Of a stretch of 64,000 nucleotides of DNA, positions 23,470 to 37,690 are shown one piece after another; position 1 is the stretch's first letter, and each line of letters begins with the position of its first letter. A program made the translations under genes and the position numbers. The notes under the pieces were generated by a model. That model saw only the letters and a program-made list of their open reading frames with translations, was not told the origin of the DNA and searched no databases. The DNA is from Lamellibrachia satsuma (lineage: Eukaryota; Annelida; Polychaeta; Sabellida; Siboglinidae), in contig BSQZ01000035.1 of NCBI GenBank assembly GCA_033239005.1, forward strand, positions 2,905,001 to 2,969,000, written 5' to 3'.

Positions 23470-24115
23470 CAGCAAATGTTAGGAAATGACTCCATTTTGC
23501 TCGCCCTCTCCGAAACTGAACTGTTGAGCAGTGGGACCCTGTTCTGTGGTCATATGCGAGCTGGTGCCAGCTCTTATGTGGGGCAAAACAAGCGTATCTG
23601 AGAAGGAGACCGGGTGAGAGGTTCAGTACAAAATGTATTCTCCCACTGTGAAGCCGGGTCCTTGATGGGAGGGTGTATGTCAGACACGGAGTTGGCCAAT
23701 AGTACCTTTGTGAAGGCACAACGAAGCTGGAACAGTATGTCAAAGTGTTGGATCATCACATGCTGGCTTCTGCGTTTGACTGCGAGGGTGCAACATTTAT
23801 CTTCCAGCAAAATAATCCGCCTTCCCATGAAGCCAGAAAAGTCACCATTTTCGTTTGGGAATTCTTGGCATTGAGGTGAGATAGTTCCCGACTGAGAGGT
23901 CAAACCTGAACTCAACACAGCATCCATGGGACGTTCTATTCAAGCACACCAATGGGAGCAGACGCACCAACTTACAAGCTTTGTGACAGTCGCTATAGAT
24001 TGAATGGAGCGCAGTCTCCTCGTCTACTATCCGCAAGTTAATGTATTTGATGCCGGAACCATATGATGCTGTAATTAAGTGTCTAAGTGTCATTCAACCA
24101 AGTATTTAAAATGTT
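23470..24115 (+). pseudogene. Tc1/mariner transposase relic, copy 2 (best preserved)
   Basis: Readable pieces in order: RRRPGERFSTKCILP (Tc1 WRRPGERY), EQYVKVLDHHMLASAFDCEG, FIFQQNNPPSHEARKVTIF (the FQQDNAP.H.A...T motif with catalytic D changed to N), SPDLNSTQHPWDVLFKHTN (SPDLNPIEH.WD) and IRKLMYLMPEPYDAVIKCL. Stops and frameshifts separate them. No clear TIRs were identified. Confidence 0.85.
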
Positions 24116-24149
24116 GTTTTAATAATTGTTACTTGGATTTTTTGCACGA

Positions 24150-24590
24150 ACATCCGCATGGTCCCGTGACTTTTTACTGCAACTGTATGTTGAGTCACAC
24201 CATCCACCACACAGTTAGCCGATCTCTGTCCCACGTGAGGCGCCACTCTGAAGGCCACAGCTCCCAGTTTTAACACAGAGTTGTGTGTTTAAGTTTAATA
24301 AGGGGAAACTTGCCCGCTCCTTTAATATAAGCCTAAGAAATAAAAAATGTAATTCATTTCTAATTCGGAAACACAAAGGTTGTAGTTTTAGCCATAAGGG
24401 GCTATCCATAAAGTACGTTACACTATTTTTGGACTTTTCGGAGATCCCACCCTTTTGTCACACTTCGTAACGCTGGCCTGTACATCCCATCAAATTCGTT
24501 TTTTTATTCTTTGCATAGCTGCACTGATTCGTGCTTATGTGCCTACATAAAATGTGTAAAGAAGAACAACAAAAACCAGGAAAGCAGTGT
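24150..24590. repeat. Shared block between Tc1 relic and LINE 3' end, with CATAAAGTACGT motif
   Basis: Repeated at 44205-44640 and partly at 34388-34655. It includes GGTCCCGTGACTTTTTACTG and, at 24398-24485, GGGGCTATCCATAAAGTACG followed by TTACACTATTTTTGGACTTT and CACACTTCGTAACGCTGGCC. The last part is unusually well kept between copies. Confidence 0.75.
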
Positions 24591-24592
24591 CA

Positions 24593-24870
24593 CTGAGATG
24601 ATGAAATATCTTAAGTGGGAGTCCCTGGAGCGCCGGAGAGAGATCAGCTGCCTCATAATGTTTTATTAACCATTACATGGAGAGACAGTTCTTCCTTTAC
24701 CAGATATTCTTGGTCGGGCAAATAGGTCACAGGCATATGCCAATAGCTTTTTCAACAGAACTGTGAAGAACTAGAATGGACTGTCAGAAACAGTTGTGTG
24801 TGCAGCCGCTGTGGACGGACACTCTTAAAAACAGATTTGGCAGGGAGATACAAAAGCGGTGAAGTGCTTT
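24593..24870 (+). pseudogene. CR1/L2-type LINE 3' end, copy 3
   Basis: Starts GAGATGATGAAATATCTTAA. Pieces read KYLKWESLERRREIS, then MERQFFLYQIFLVG and NGLSETVVCAAAVD in shifted frames. It opens duplicated unit II. Confidence 0.75.
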
Positions 24871-25137
24871 AGCACTCACCCCCATATTGGCATAATAACC
24901 TTCGGGTTCTTGCCGATTATCATATAGAGTAGACATATTTCCCAGCGTTACTCCACCGTTGGTGCCGACCAATCCTACCGCCCCTGCTCATGGACTTACA
25001 TATCCTCTTCGTTCTTCAGGTATCTGCCTATGGACCGCTCTTGGCTGATAACAGTTTGATTTCTATACAATTCCGAAATCGCAACGTGGAAGTATACGTA
25101 TATAACGTATTTGAATAATAAAAACGTTAATACATAC

Positions 25138-25281
25138 GCTTGAATTTCGTGTACTATCGACGCTAATTGATCGGCGAGTACCGCGCCGTCTAGCGGGTTT
25201 CTTGTTGAGACTTTCGCCTTCCACAGTGGTTTCTCGCAATTCGATGGAAGACTCGTCATCGGTTTTTATCAGCATGCCGTC
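25138..25281 (-). CDS. Array exon E7
   Basis: 144 bp, 48 codons, phase 0-0. The acceptor is TGTGTGTGTCTATTGCAG and the donor GTATGT. The peptide begins DGMLIKTDDESSIELRETT, continues [18 protein letters not shown] and ends [11 protein letters not shown]. Flanking sequence aligns closely with E8 but with indels of up to about 40 bp; the exon has none. Confidence 0.6.
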
Positions 25282-25559
25282 CTGCAATAGACACACACAC
25301 TGGTTTGATGTGGCACCGACTAGAACCATGTGACGTCTACATAAAGTATGATTAAATATATCAAGTATAGCAGTGTGTCATAAAAAGTGTACTTGTAGGC
25401 AACATAAAAGGAATGTACAACGATTTTCATTGATCAACCGAACGACTATTTTACAAGATATTGCGACACTGTTTCATGTACCATGTATTGATATTTATAA
25501 CGTATCGATTGATCAAACCTAATATCAATAACAACGTGTTACTATCATGATCTTTCATC

Positions 25560-26120
25560 TTTTATTATTGTTTAAAACACACGATTTGGAGATGAAATAA
25601 ACCATGCCTGTTTTACGACATGTATAGAGATCGCTTTAAGGCATTAAAAGACACACCGATAAATCTTTACAATTGCAGGTAAAATATATTTTCATCAGGT
25701 ATTTGTTGGTCTGTCAAATTGCCGTTTGATCGCATTTCTGACTCAAAATAGACTACAGCAATAAGGATTTAAACATGGAGTGTAACAAATGACCCACGTG
25801 GTTTGGGTTATTAGTTTAAATGGTCGGTTGAAGGTTGTCGCGTAGCTTTGAGTTGTTTGCCAGAGTCGAATGGCCACTTTTAAAGATACCAGTTTGATTC
25901 TAATAAAATTCCGAAATCTAAATAATTATTAAAAGCTATAGAGATATTCTATCACATCATTCACGATTGTTGCGAAAACGACCATCTATGAAAGATAATG
26001 TTGTTAATTAACCTCGTTTGTAGACATAAACGGCTAAACATCCGTACGGTTTGTTGTGTTGATTAACTGGTTCAACTTGTCATAAACTCCACCGAAGAAA
26101 GACAAGAAACATAGTGCAAG
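25560..26120. repeat. Shared block downstream of array exon, copy in unit II
   Basis: Repeated at 35565-36080 and 45630-46095. Landmarks are GATTTGGAGATGAAATAAAC, CATGCCTGTTTTACGACAT and AACATCCGTACGGTTTGTTG. No coding signal. Confidence 0.75.
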
Positions 26121-26129
26121 GTAGATCGC

Positions 26130-26330
26130 TGGTGCCCGACTCGTCACCAGGAGCTACGGGGTTCCAACCCCAGGCAGGCGACCCTCAACAGTTTCTTCAA
26201 AATACGGTACAATTTGTCGACTCCCTTAGCACCTGTCATATGAAAAGGAAGTTGGAAACACGCGTCTCACTGATGAGACAGTAAAACCGTACATCACTTC
26301 TACGTGGTGTCTATTCCATGCAGGAGGTAA
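26130..26330 (+). mobile_element. tRNA-derived SINE-like block, copy 2
   Basis: CCAGGAGCTACGGGGTTCCA, then the body with GGAAGTTGGAAACACGCGTC and CTGATGAGACAGTAAAACCG. Same organisation as 20695 and 36305. Confidence 0.45.
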
Positions 26331-26629
26331 ATGTGTGACAAGTCGTGAACTCATTAATTCTAAACTAGCAATAGTGCTAATGCACCAAACAGAACAACCT
26401 TCAATACGATGAAGTCAACGTAGTATATCGGAATAAATTATTAGTATTTATATATCTCTTAAAAAATCGTTTAGACAATACTGGGATGAGTACGAATATT
26501 TGTCAAGTCAAGAGTAGGAGTATTTCATCCAAGAAAATTCTATAGTACGACGAATATTTGAACATCATATATGTTAATTATACAAACGAATATATCAAGA
26601 TTACTTCCACTTATTTAAAAACCGATGGT

Positions 26630-27165
<536 letters not shown>

Positions 27166-27204
27166 AATATGTATCTTGGAATTTGGTAAATATTATTATT
27201 TAAC

Positions 27205-28567
27205 AAGATTTGCCATCCAAACCAAAGGCCCAGATGGCAAGTGGACAAGGAAGCCATTGGCTTATCGAGAGTCCAACAATGTTCATCTACTTATAACCCG
27301 CCCTCCTGAGATATGTGTCAACCTTGTTTTTAAACATATTCACGCTGCTAGCAGTTACACAATCTGTAGACAGTTTGTTCCATTCATTTATTGTCCTCTG
27401 TGAGAACGAGTGCTTCCTGATGTCCAATCTACATTGATCCTTTACTAATTTTACCTCATGTCCTCTAGTTCTGCTATCCTTCTTGAGTGAAAAAAACATA
27501 TTTCTATCAATATTTTCATACCCATTCAATATCTTAAAAACTTCAATCTGATCTCCTCTTAACCTCCTTGTCTCTAGAGTTGTTAAACCACATTCTTTCA
27601 GGCGTTCTTCATAACTAAGGTCTCTAAGTTCTGGAATCATTTTAGTTGCTCTCCTTTGTATGCGTTCAAGCGTATCTATATCCTTCTTATGATATGGTCT
27701 CCATGCTTGTATACAGTATTCTAAATGAGGTCTAACTATTGCTTTATAAAGAGGTATAATTAACTTTTTTCCCTTGTATGTTATGTTTCTTCTAATCAAT
27801 CCAAGAATTTGATTACCCTTTGAAGCTGCAATACCACACTGCTTTGAAACTTTCATATCAGCGCTTATTGTAACTCCTAAGTCCTTTTCTTTTACAGTAG
27901 TACCCAGAACAGTATCTCCCATTTTATAGTTTACATTCAAGTTCCCATATCCTGTATGTAGGCATTTATATTTCCCAAAATTGAACAGCACCTGCCGTTT
28001 CTCAGACAATTTGACTAATCTGTCTAGATCGTTTTGTAAATGTTGTTTATCATCATCAGTATTAACCTTTCTAAACAGTTTTGTGTCATCCGCAAATTTA
28101 AGTACGTTACTTGTTATACTGTCGTCCAAGTCATTGATATAAATTAAGAATAATATAGGTCCTAATACTGATCCTTGAGGTACCCCACTCAAAACCGATT
28201 TCCAATTTGAAACTTCTCCATCTACTACAACTCGTTGTCTTCTGTCAGTCAGCCATTGTTCTATCCAGTCAGTTATGCTATACCCCAATATCATGGGCTT
28301 TTAATTTAAGTAGTAATCTTTGATGTGGCACTTTGTCAAAAGCTTTCTGAAAATCTAAGTAGATAATATCTACTGGCGATCCCTCGTCTATCCACTTAGT
28401 GATTTCTTCCCAAAAACATAACATATTTGTTAAGCATGACCTCGCTTTAAGGAAACCATGTTGAGATGAATTTAATAATTTATGCTTAAAGAGGAAGTCC
28501 ACCATATGGTCTTTAATTAACCTTTCTAATAATTTACAAATCACTGACGTTAAACTCACTGGTCTAT
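27205..28567 (-). mobile_element. 5'-truncated CR1-like LINE, reverse transcriptase C-terminal half
   Basis: The minus strand holds RT segments: DFQKAFDKVPHQRLL, the VPQGSVLGPILFLIYIND block and LKFADDTKLFRKV (catalytic FADD). They are followed by IQRRATKMIPELRDLSYEER and the C-terminal INEWNKLSTDC..FKNKV tail ending RRAGYK. One frameshift near 28280 splits the frame. The 3' end (left) finishes AACAAGATTTGCCATCC. Endonuclease and N-terminal RT are missing. It sits in a copy of block Y at a site that is empty in unit I, with a probable ATTAT target duplication. Confidence 0.9.
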
Positions 28568-29345
28568 CATTATCATGACAATCACTTATGATCTACCAAG
28601 TTATCTCGTTCGTAGGTTGGGTATTTTTGCCGGTTTATAATACAATGGTCTGTTCTATGGGCATTGTGTCGAATTGTTTTATGTGCAACAAACTCAGCTA
28701 AAATTCATTTTCATGGCCAAATATTGCTTTTTACACTTCATGGCCAAATATTGCTTTTTACACTTCATCGGATAACCATTACCAATAGGCAATAACACGG
28801 AACTTCTTTAAGAAGTCTGTGTATGAATAAATGACGCAAAAAGCTATGTACAGGGACTTTCATTGGCTCTGGCGATAAAAAATAAGGGGTATAACACGTG
28901 ACAGATGGAGGAACACCTGTGACACCTGTCAATGAACCATCATGCTTTATTACAAGGTATACACGTATCCAAAACGAATAATGTATCAAAACGGAGCAGA
29001 GCAGGAAGTTAAACCATTCAAAACGGCAGAAAACATATTTCGATAATAATTTCCTCGATAATAGGGGACGCCACCAGCGTAAAGAAAACCACACTAGGAT
29101 TGTTGTGCTAGTAAATGTGTATTTTTAACTGGTTTGATCATAGTATGTGGTTTCAGGTTTGTCATAATGTAGTGTAACATACTTGTTCACCTGTGGTTGT
29201 GAAACTGTTTGTGCTGTGTTGAGAAACTGTGTTGTATATTGATGTGTGTTGTTTAGAATTAGTGACGGCTATGTCCACTGACCACACCCTTGGTTGTGCA
29301 GGTGATGCAATAATTGTCTTCGTACACATTGAGGGACCTTGTAGA
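28560..29345. repeat. Shared block Y, copy 2
   Basis: Resumes directly after the LINE with ATTATCATGACAATCACTTA. A short internal duplication (CATGGCCAAATATTGCTTTT) is at 28711-28760. Confidence 0.8.
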
Positions 29346-31393
29346 GGTATAAACTGAAGTGTGATAAATGCAAGAAAGTAGCCACTGATAAGGCAATGCA
29401 AGTAGGCGACAAAAAAATCCGCCAAGAGTGCGTTGATGCAGCATTCACCAGTCATCATTGGTCATCAGTCAATCAAGCTAAACATTTAAATGGCCTGTAT
29501 GAAAGTACATATTTGAACTGGGTGATCCCCAGAACAGACAGCAGTCAAACAATAGAAGTAAGGCAGAGAAATCAATAGAAGATATCTACGTTGCATTCCA
29601 AAAATGAGATGAAAAAAGTTGAACCTGTTTTGCTGCCGTTGACATAAGAGATTAACTAACTTTACCAAAGAGGAAATGGACTTGATATCAGTCTTGGAGA
29701 GGTTGGTAAGATTATAAAACAAAATGAACAGTGTTGTTGTCAACTCCCAAGGGATATGATAAACGAACTGGCAGTACACAGAGCAATGGTGAAACTGATG
29801 TGAATTCAAGTCAAAACGAAACATAAACATGATAGACAATAAAAAGAAACTCAAGTTTGGCTCTTACAACTGTAAGCATTTTCGCGTTGACAAGAATGTT
29901 ATTATGCAAACAAGTATGTTATTATGCAAACCTTCCTGGTGACGTGTGATTTTTTATACAATAACACTGCACGTATCAAATACAATTTGTACAAAAACTG
30001 AACTATTTTTGCCTAAAGAGTGTATACGCAATGTCCCATTCAATGGATGAGAGTGTGCCAATGATAGGCAGACCTTACGGGGGGGCTGTTCAATCGTTAA
30101 TTTGGTTATTCAATATTAGATGAAAAGTTGATATAATAGAGTGTGTAAAAGGCTGTGTGCTATGAACGTGACAGTAGATAGTATCGAGTTTGCATTGTTT
30201 AGCATGTATATGCCATGTGACAAGGGTTATACAAATCACGGTTTATTTGAATATATAGACTTAATGAAGCGAGTAAAATATGTAACAAAACTGCACCTCA
30301 ATATTTTGTACGGGGTGATCTTTACACAGACTTATCACGGAATACTCTCCAGACAAGAGCTCTCCGTTCATTTGTTAATAATGAACATATGTTTTTTATG
30401 TATTGATGTCGAATGTTTTAATATACCTTATACATACTGCTCAAAGAGCAATGGCTGTAAGTCAACAATATACCATTTTACAGAACACAGAACTTCATGA
30501 TTCGATTATCAAATTATCAGTGTCTATGAACAGTGATTTTTTCTGATCACGTTCCATTATTTCTTGTAATGGAAACAGATGTGTCATGTCATGAACTATT
30601 TGAACGTAAATGTAAAATTAATATAGCTTGACATAAATGTACAGAGGTCCACATTGAAAATTACCAACGTGAGCACATGGTACTGAAAAACTGTTTAGAG
30701 CATTAACCTTGCTCTACAATGGCGTGCTTATTCGCGATGTATCCCAAAGTGAGTTACTGAAAGGTACTATGGTGCCACTTCAAAAAAGATAGAAGAAAGG
30801 TGCATCATGTTTCTTCAGTACTGTTGTGCTTTGCACGAATCTCAAATATGGTCACTATGGCATGACAGTGTTAACAAGATGTGCATACAGTGGCGAAATG
30901 CTTTGTGCAAAGTATGGAAGCTACCATATGGTTCGCACTGAGATTTAATACCATTAATTGCTGAATGTGTACCTTTACATGTTGCTTTGGTCTTTAGGTT
31001 GATACTGTTTTACAGAACAGTAGCCTTGTCAGACAACATGGTTGTTAATTATATAGCAAATACAATGACATTTGTTGATAGGTCCACTGTGACAAACCAT
31101 GAACTGTTGTATATGACTATGAGTGCCATTAAGTATAAATGTAAAGAAATGTAGAATATAAATGTAAATGCTACATACTATGACTATATAAATATGATTT
31201 GTGAATTGATGGTAATGAAAGACTGTAACAATGATGTCTTAAATGAGGAAGAATGTAATGCTGTGATTTCATTTCTAAGTACAATATAATTTATTTTCTA
31301 ACTGCTGTTTCTTATATGGAACTTTATAAAGTGTTTACTATGCACTTGTTTGTGGATCTTGAGTCTTAATAAAGATGGTAATAATAATAATAA
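29345..31393 (+). mobile_element. LINE with EEP endonuclease and C-terminal end but no RT domain
   Basis: Decayed plus-strand LINE. It starts LKCDKCKKVATDKAMQV (Cys-rich), then at 29850 KFGSYNCKHFRVDK (endonuclease start). SMDESVPMIGRPYGG follows at 30036-30083, GDLYTDLSRNTLQTRAL near 30319, YTYCSKSNG..S and SDHVPLFLVMETDV (C-terminal SDH motif) near 30546. After that comes WRNALCKVWKLPYGSH (30890) and a helical tail, the known C-terminal end of this LINE type. The RT domain between 30.62 and 30.73 kb is absent, so the element has an internal deletion. The 3' end is TTAATAAAGATGG followed by (TAA)n at 31378-31393. Confidence 0.75.
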
Positions 31394-31449
31394 GTCATTG
31401 AAATCTCTAAAAAACAAGGCCAGTCGAGGATGAGGCTCATAGAGCTGCT

Positions 31450-32716
<1,267 letters not shown>

Positions 32717-32720
32717 TAAG

Positions 32721-34386
32721 ATTTAACAAGATTTAACAAGATTGCCATCTCGAACAACAAGTTCCAGATGGCAAGTGGACAAGGAAGCCATTGGCTTATC
32801 GAGAGTCCAACAATTTTCTCATCTATGTGTAGCCCGCCCTTATCAGATATCTGTCAATTCTATTTTTAAACATATTCACACTACTAGCATTAACACAATC
32901 GTTTGGCAGTTTGTTCCATTCATTTATCACCCTCTGTGAGAATGAGTACTTTCTCATGTCCAACCTACACTGCTCCTTAACTAATGCTGCTTTGTGTCCT
33001 CTAGTTCTACTGCCTTCTTTAAGTTTGAAGAACATATTCCTATCAACATCCTCATAACCGTTCACTATTTTAAACACTTCTATTTGGTCTCCTCTTAGTC
33101 TCCTGGTCTCTAGTGTTGTCAAACCACATTGTAATAAGCGACTTTCGTAACTAAGGTCTCTTAATTCTGGAATCATCTTAGTTGCTCTTCGTTGTATTCG
33201 TTCTAGCTTATCTATGTCTTTTTTACGATATGGCCTCCATGCTTGAATACAATATTCCAAGTGTGGTCTAACTATTGCTTTGTACAGGGGTACAACTAGA
33301 TGTTTCTCCTTATACGTGATAGTTCTCCTAATTAGGCCTAGAATTTGATTTCCTTTCGAAGCAGCAATCCCACATTGCTCTGAAACTTTCATGTCAGCAT
33401 TAAATGTTACTCCTAAATCCTTTTCTTGTGTGGTTCTACCTAGTACAGCATCCCCCATTTTATATTCCTCGGCCATATTCCCATGTCCTATGTGTATACA
33501 TTTACACTTCCCAAAATTGAATAACATTTGCCATTTTTCTAACCATTTAACTAATTTTTCTAGATCATCCAGTAAACTTTGTTTATCTGTATCATTAGTA
33601 ACCTTTCTGAATACTTTTGTGTCATCTGCAAATTTGAGTACTTTGCTAGATATGTCATCCTCCAAATCATTTATATATATTAAAAACAGTATAGGGCCTA
33701 ACACTGATCCCTGTGGTACCCCACTCAAAACAGATTTCCAGTTTGAAATCTTACCATCTACTATTACTCTCTGTCTTCTGTGTGTAAGCCACTTTTCTAT
33801 CCAGTTGATTACATCATTGCCTATACCATGGGCTTTTAGTTTAAGTAACAATCTTTGATGTGGCACTTTATCGAAAGCTTTCTGAAAATCTAAGTAAACA
33901 ACATCCACTGGTGACCCGTGATCTACCCACTTTGTAATTTCTTCTAAAAAACATAAGAGATTGGTTAGACATGACCTTGCTTTTAGGAATCCATGTTGAG
34001 ATGTATTTATTAATTTATGTTTTATGAGGAATTCCACCATGTGGTCTCTAATTAATGTTTCAAGTAATTTACATACAACTGATGTTAAACTCACTGGTCT
34101 GTAATTTTCTGGTTTCTTCCTCGATCCCTTCTTAAACAGCGGCGTAATGTTTGCTTCTTTCCATTCTGAAGGAACTATTCCTTCTTCTAGTGACAAGTTA
34201 AATAAGTTTGCAAGTGGTGTACTAATTTGATCAACAATTTCCTTTAGCAGTTTTGGTGGTATCCCATCAACTCCAGGTGATTTATTATCTTTCATCTTCT
34301 TAATTTTCTTTGCTATCATTTCAGCCAATGGCTTCCTTGTCCACTTGCCACACGGGCATTTGGCTTGGATGGCAAATCTTGTTAAA
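32721..34386 (-). mobile_element. CR1-like RT-only unit with an inverted copy of its 3' end
   Basis: The minus-strand frame is open from 34321 to 32823 (~500 codons, and further into flank). It covers RT finger and palm: MKDNKSPGVDGIPPKLLKEI, NYRPVSLTSVVCKLLE, QHGFLKARSCLTN, DFQKAFDKVPHQRL, LSGVPQGSVLGPILFLIYIN and LKFADDTKVF (catalytic FADD). The C-terminal half has QRRATKMIPELRDLSYESR and INEWNKLPNDC, ending with RAGYT. No endonuclease is present. The left end is the LINE 3' tail. The right end (34322-34386) holds the same ~65-bp tail inverted, so the unit looks bounded by TIRs. This is the best-kept RT in the window. Confidence 0.88.
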
Positions 34387-34654
34387 TGGTCCCGTGACGT
34401 TTTACTGCAACTGACTGTTGAGTTACACCGTCCATCACACTTTGAAGGCCACAGCTCCCAATTATTATGTGTTGTATTCTTGCTGGCCAACTTTAGTTGG
34501 ATGTTTTTGAAGTTCAGTTGTGTCTGTAAGTTTAATAAGGGAAAACTCGCCCGATCCGTTAAGACAAGCCTACGAAATAAAAAATGTAGCTGCACTGATT
34601 CGTACTTGCGTGCCTACATCAAATTTGTAAAGATCAACAAAAACCAGGAAAGCA

Positions 34655-34920
34655 GTGTCACTGAGATGATGAACTATTTTAAGTGGAATCCATGGAGCGC
34701 CGAAGAGAGATCAGCTGCCTCATAATGTTTTATTAATCATTACATGGAGAGACAGCTCTTCCTTTACCATATATTCCTGGTCGAACAAATAACAATACAC
34801 GTGGCCACAGTGACATATTTATCCAAGTGCCGGCCAGGTCACAGGCATATGCCAATGTGTGTGCAGGCGCTGTGGACACTCTTAAAGATAGATTTGGCAG
34901 AAAGATACAAATGCGGTGCA
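34655..34920 (+). pseudogene. CR1/L2-type LINE 3' end, copy 4
   Basis: Starts GAGATGATGAACTATTTTAA. Pieces of WNPWSAEERSAAS and ERQLFLYHIFLVEQITIHVA in shifted frames. A deletion removes the NRTVKNWN part. It opens unit III. Confidence 0.7.
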
Positions 34921-35147
34921 GTCCTTTAGCACTCATTCCCATATTGGCGTAATAACCTTCGGGTTCTTGCCGATTATCACATAGACGTAGACATATTTTC
35001 CAGCATTAGTCCACCGTTGGTGCCGACCAATCCTACCGTCCCTGCTCATGGACTTACATATCAAGCATCTGCCTATGGACCGCTCTTGGCTGATAACAGT
35101 TTGATTTCCGTCCAATATCTGAATAATAAAAAACCGTTAATACGTAC

Positions 35148-35291
35148 GCTTGAATTTCGTGTAATATTGGCGCTAACTGATCGGCGAGTACCGCGCCGTC
35201 TATCGGGTTTCTGGTCGAGACTTTCCCCTTCCACAGTGGTGTCTGGCAATTCGATGGAAGACTCTTCATCGGTTTTCATCGGCATGCCGTC
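35148..35291 (-). CDS. Array exon E8
   Basis: 144 bp, 48 codons, phase 0-0. The acceptor is TGTGTTTGTCCATTGCAG and the donor GTACGT. The peptide begins DGMPMKTDEESSIELPDTT, continues VEGESLDQKPDRRRGTRR and ends SVSANITRNSS. The usual VDS is ANI, which creates an N-x-T. Upstream flank lost about 40 bp relative to E7 without touching the exon. Confidence 0.6.
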
Positions 35292-36304
35292 CTGCAATGG
35301 ACAAACACACTGGCTTGATGTGGCACTGACTAGAACCATGTGACGTCTACATAAAGTATGATTAAATATATCAAGTATAGCAGTGTGTCGTAAAAAGTGT
35401 ACTTGTAAGCAACATAAAAGGAATGTACAAAGATTTTCATTGGTCAACCGAACGACTATTTTACAGGATATTGCGACACTGTTTCATATACCATGTATTA
35501 ATATTTATAACGTCTCGGTTGATCAAACCTAATATCGATAACAACGTGTTACTACCATGATCTTTCATCTGTTAGTATTGTTTAAAACACACGATTTGGA
35601 GATGAAATAAACCATGCCTGTTTTACGACATACAAAGAGATCGCTTTACGGCATTATAAGACAGACCGATAAATTTTTACATTTGCAGGTAAAATAGAAC
35701 GTTTTTCATCGGATAGTTGTTTGGTCTGTCAAATTGCCGTTTTATGCCATTTCCGACGTTAAATAAACTACAGCAATAAAGATTCAAATGTGGAGTATAA
35801 TTGAATGTCTCACGTGGTTTTAGTTATTAGTTAAACTGGTTCGTTGAAGGCTTTCGTGTAGCTTTGAACTGTTTTCCAGAAACGAATGGCCACTTTTAAC
35901 GATACCTGTTTGATTTTCATAAAATTACGAAATCTAAATAGTTATTAAAAGCTATTGAAATAATCTCTCACATCATTCTCTCACAATCAATCTCGTTTGT
36001 ACAAAGTAAAGGTTAAACATCCGTACGGTTTGTTGTATATGACTAAGTGGTTCAACTTGTCATTAACTCCACCGAAGAAATACATGAAACGTAGTGCAAA
36101 GAGTCGACGATCCTTCAAACCAGGTATTACAAATGGCAAGCCTTTTGTTTCGAATGTGTGCAGAATTGCATCACAGAAAGATCTTGACATTTCAAGCAGT
36201 TAATAATCTCATTATACGCTTCCTATATAGACCGTTTAATTGCGAGTTGACTCGAATGTCTGCGGGCAGATACACTGACGCGGTGAATGAGTGTCTCCGG
36301 GCAG

Positions 36305-36490
36305 ATACGTTGGCGCGGTGGTTCAACGGTGCCCGCCTCGTCGCCCAGAGCTACGGGGTTCCAACCCCAGGCAGGCAACCCGCCTAGCACCTGCCATATA
36401 AAAAGGAAGTTGGAAACACGCGTCTCTCTGATGAGACATTAAAACCGTACATCACTTCTACCTGGTGTCTGTGCCAGGGCATAAATAATT
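36305..36490 (+). mobile_element. tRNA-derived SINE-like block, copy 3
   Basis: Best copy. The head GCGCGGTGGTTCAACGGTGC is A-box-like. GAGCTACGGGGTTCCAACCC (B-box-like) follows about 30 bases later. Then comes the body with CTGATGAGACATTAAAACCG and TGGTGTCTGTGCCAGGGCAT. The spacing suits a tRNA-type Pol III promoter. No terminal tail was identified. Confidence 0.5.
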
Positions 36491-37049
36491 CCACGCAGCA
36501 AGTAAATGACAAGTAGTGGATTCGTTGACTCTAAACTAGCAATAGTGCTAATGCACCAAACAGAAAAATCCTCAACATGATGAGGTCAACGTAGTATATC
36601 GGAAGAAGTTATTACTATTTATATATCGCTTAATAAATCGTTTAAGCAATACTGAAATGAGTACGAATATTTGTAAGTCAAGAGTAAAAGTATTTATCCA
36701 AGAGAATGCTGGAGTACGAATATTTGAACATCATATATGTTAATTATACAAACGAATATATTAAGATTACTTCCATGTTATTTAAAAACCGATGGTTTAT
36801 ATTTGGTTTCCCTTTATGTCCATGCTTAGTGAAGATATGCAAAAACGGAAACTGCACCTTTCCGCTTCAAAGATGAAGGACTATGTAGAATATGAACTCA
36901 CCAATTGTCTGCCTGCAATTATGTTGGTTAAGCGTTGTTGTTATAGTATATGGCTCTGACTGAGCGCCGAATAATATAATATTAGCAATATAGTTTATCC
37001 ATTTTTACTTGAAACTACTGAAGTGCCCATTAGTTGATGACTGGATGCC

Positions 37050-37237
<188 letters not shown>

Positions 37238-37399
37238 CTGGTACTGTTGTTTCACAGCGGAATTGTTTGTAAACTGTTTGTACTGCAGTAACCTGCATAC
37301 ATATTGGGTTAAGCACTGTTTGTCACCAGAGCACTGTGTCCATGTGAATTCTCCTGCCATAAACTGTAGCAGTTCATATATTAAGAGACCCATTGCTGC

Positions 37400-37690
37400 T
37401 CTCAGCAAACACATTTTCCATAAATACATTAATTTCGCATAGATAAACAACGCTTGGTCCTACTCGTACTTCAGAAGTAATGCTCAATCGAGTACCAGGG
37501 AATACCAGTAAATTTCACACTGTCCACATCCCCAGAGAGTGCTCATCAGCCATTCTACGTTAACTGGCCACTTTCAGGTGAAAATGTGGCCGTAATTTTC
37601 ATGGTCCGACGTGTCATTCTAAGTACATTTTAAAGAAGCTTATCTTGAGGATAGTAGTGGTAGTATTGGCCAGCTTCTATCCCGTGAGAC
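37400..37690. other. Spacer / LINE 3' UTR
   Basis: No gene. It lies between the shared TA block and the C-terminal end of the LINE on the minus strand and may include that element's 3' UTR. Confidence 0.35.

Noticed and set aside
33391..33858. 155-residue plus-strand frame
   Set aside because: Shadow of the well-supported minus-strand reverse transcriptase.
34321..34595. N-terminal ~90 residues of the 590-residue RT frame
   Set aside because: This part reads through the inverted LINE tail and shared flank; RT homology starts at about 34310.
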